NCBI GenBank assembly: GCA_024233515.1
Contig: JACKPO010000003.1
Location: 135,083 to 199,082 of the forward strand
DNA: 64,000 bases
Source of the DNA: Chlamydiales bacterium
GTDB taxonomy: Bacteria > Chlamydiota > Chlamydiia > Chlamydiales > Simkaniaceae
Reading direction: 5' to 3'
Both the position numbers and the translations under genes were made by a program. Below, in pieces: positions 62,954 through 64,000 of the stretch (its first letter is position 1; every line of letters begins with the position of its first letter). The notes beneath the pieces are model-generated. The model did not search any database, was not told the DNA's origin, and worked only from the letters and a program-made list of their open reading frames with translations.

Positions 62954-64000
62954 AGGTGATTCCGTAGAAACTGACATCTTCAGATGACCGCTTGTAGTCA
63001 ACACGTTGTGTGCCAGATGCAGAAAGGGCTGGCTGAACATCTGAAATATCTAAGATTTGATTGACTCTCCAGAAATACTGAACTTCATACCCAACACCAA
63101 ATTCTAGGTATTGTTCACTATTCTTAAGGTGGAAGTTTCTTCCCCAAAGAAGCCCCCCAAAGAAAGCAACTTGAGGGCAGAAGAGATGTTTGTCTCCCTT
63201 AAGGCTAATCTTTGCTTCTTGCTCGGCAGATCCATCAGGTTGGAATAAAACGCGATTTTTCAGTTTCACGTCTGCACTTGAATAAAACAGCGTCGCAGAA
63301 GCATCTGCAAAGAGGCGGAATCCATCTCCAAGATACCATCTCATATCGGTTCCAATTCGAGGTCCTAAACCGAAGAAATCACAGCTAGACTTCAGAGAAT
63401 GGATCACATTTCCGCGAACAAACAGCTCCGTTTGAAGGGCATCGATTCGATCATCTGCATGAAACTTATACCGTTGATCAAGCCAAGCCGCTTTTAATCC
63501 AATTTTAGGATGAACGGTTACTCTAGGACTCATGAACATCCCTTTTCCAAGCATAAGATCAAGGGCATCATAATCGAGATTCCCATCAAACTTAGCATGA
63601 GAAACTCCCTCAATCGTAGAGTCAATACCATTTGAGAAAATAATGCTATCATTGGGTTCACTTGTTGATTCAGTATCGTGATTATAGAAATGGGTATACT
63701 CAAGGTTGATATCCCACCGTCTTTCACAGCCGATAAAACGTCCAAGACCGAAGCGGAACCCTAGATCCCATTCAAAATCGACATCTTTGACATTCCCTGA
63801 TTGTGGAAGAGAAGCAGAATCAAAAGCGATTGCATATTCTGTTCCACCTGATTTCCCGTGCCAGTAAAGGACTTCTGCTCCCACAAACCATGTTGTGTCA
63901 TTCGGATAAGGACATCCTGGAGCAAAGCGTGCTGTCCCTGCATCCATGGCCGTTGTTTCATAAACAGATGCCATTTCTTTTTCTAACCTTTCCACCCTTT
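62931..64000 (-). CDS. MOMP-like outer-membrane pore protein (Lpg1974 family), 5' end cut off
   Basis: At least 356 residues are visible; the frame runs into the window edge without a signal peptide, so the start lies beyond. Landmarks shared with the 23-25 kb porins are VGAEVLYWHGKSGGTEYAIA, VDFEWDLGFRFGLGRF, LDYDALDLMLGKGMFMSPRV and a terminal ITFKGRFDF. It has extra tail-like loops and is more divergent than the tandem pair. Predicted outer-membrane barrel. Confidence 0.82.
   Translation of the reverse strand, partial: RVERLEKEMASVYETTAMDAGTARFAPGCPYPNDTTWFVGAEVLYWHGKSGGTEYAIAFDSASLPQSGNVKDVDFEWDLGFRFGLGRFIGCERRWDINLEYTHFYNHDTESTSEPNDSIIFSNGIDSTIEGVSHAKFDGNLDYDALDLMLGKGMFMSPRVTVHPKIGLKAAWLDQRYKFHADDRIDALQTELFVRGNVIHSLKSSCDFFGLGPRIGTDMRWYLGDGFRLFADASATLFYSSADVKLKNRVLFQPDGSAEQEAKISLKGDKHLFCPQVAFFGGLLWGRNFHLKNSEQYLEFGVGYEVQYFWRVNQILDISDVQPALSASGTQRVDYKRSSEDVSFYGITFKGRFDF

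Overview
The window looks like a chromosome segment of an environmental chlamydia (order Chlamydiales, most like Simkaniaceae or another chlamydia-like amoebal symbiont). The evidence is gene content: an ATP/ADP-type nucleotide translocase (44926-46488), chlamydial synteny blocks (smpB-dnaN-recF, and leuS overlapping the KDO transferase kdtA), a chlamydial-type glucose-6-phosphate isomerase, several MOMP-like outer-membrane proteins of the Lpg1974 pore family (23035-24105, 24383-25483, 62931-64000), and many unrecognised proteins with paired hydrophobic segments. The organism assignment is inference from content and has not been checked by search.

Layout. 1-8.8 kb: amino-acid permease (cut by the window edge), GMP reductase, an LPS-type glycosyltransferase/deacetylase pair, a lone AbiEi-like antitoxin, two CAT-anticodon tRNAs, kdtA and leuS. 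8.8-14.3 kb: a 165-bp palindromic element, an unknown 481-residue protein, three small two-helix membrane proteins, a TerC-family protein, a lipoprotein, smpB, a HigA antitoxin with a relic of HigB, and another palindromic element. 14.3-22.4 kb: dnaN, recF, pgi, two EEP-fold paralogues, tRNA-Pro, trmB, upp. 22.4-25.6 kb: a tRNA-Leu beside a broken tRNA-Leu copy, two more palindromic elements, and two porin paralogues separated by a fifth palindromic element. 25.6-34 kb: an FAD monooxygenase facing a complete NHLP-type peptide export cassette (two ABC transporters, one with a C39 peptidase, and an HlyD-like adaptor), a divergent NHLP leader peptide gene that ends exactly at its leader, and a tiny ORF with its own extended -10 promoter. 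34-49 kb: AAA/DUF4143 ATPase, ligD fragments, candidate effectors, hydrolase, sodB, a paralogue pair, the nucleotide translocase, and surface or secreted proteins. 49-61 kb: two LtaS/sulfatase-family membrane enzymes (one with a C-terminal LRR domain) flank an accessory stretch with a candidate C48-type protease, a MATE exporter, an OppA-like chimera and a neurotransmitter:sodium symporter family transporter. 61-64 kb: umuDC and a third porin.

Functional themes are host-dependent metabolism (nucleotide, amino-acid and peptide import), envelope building (KDO transferase, glycosyltransferase, LtaS-like enzymes, porins), and replication and repair (dnaN, recF, umuDC, ligD remnant). The accessory layer contains the NHLP peptide cassette, orphaned toxin-antitoxin remnants and at least four unrelated families of 160-175 bp palindromic elements. 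The strongest candidate for an undescribed system is the NHLP cassette at 27.5-33.9 kb. Next come a pair of 64-bp hairpins with a conserved core and covarying arms (824-887 and 57771-57834).
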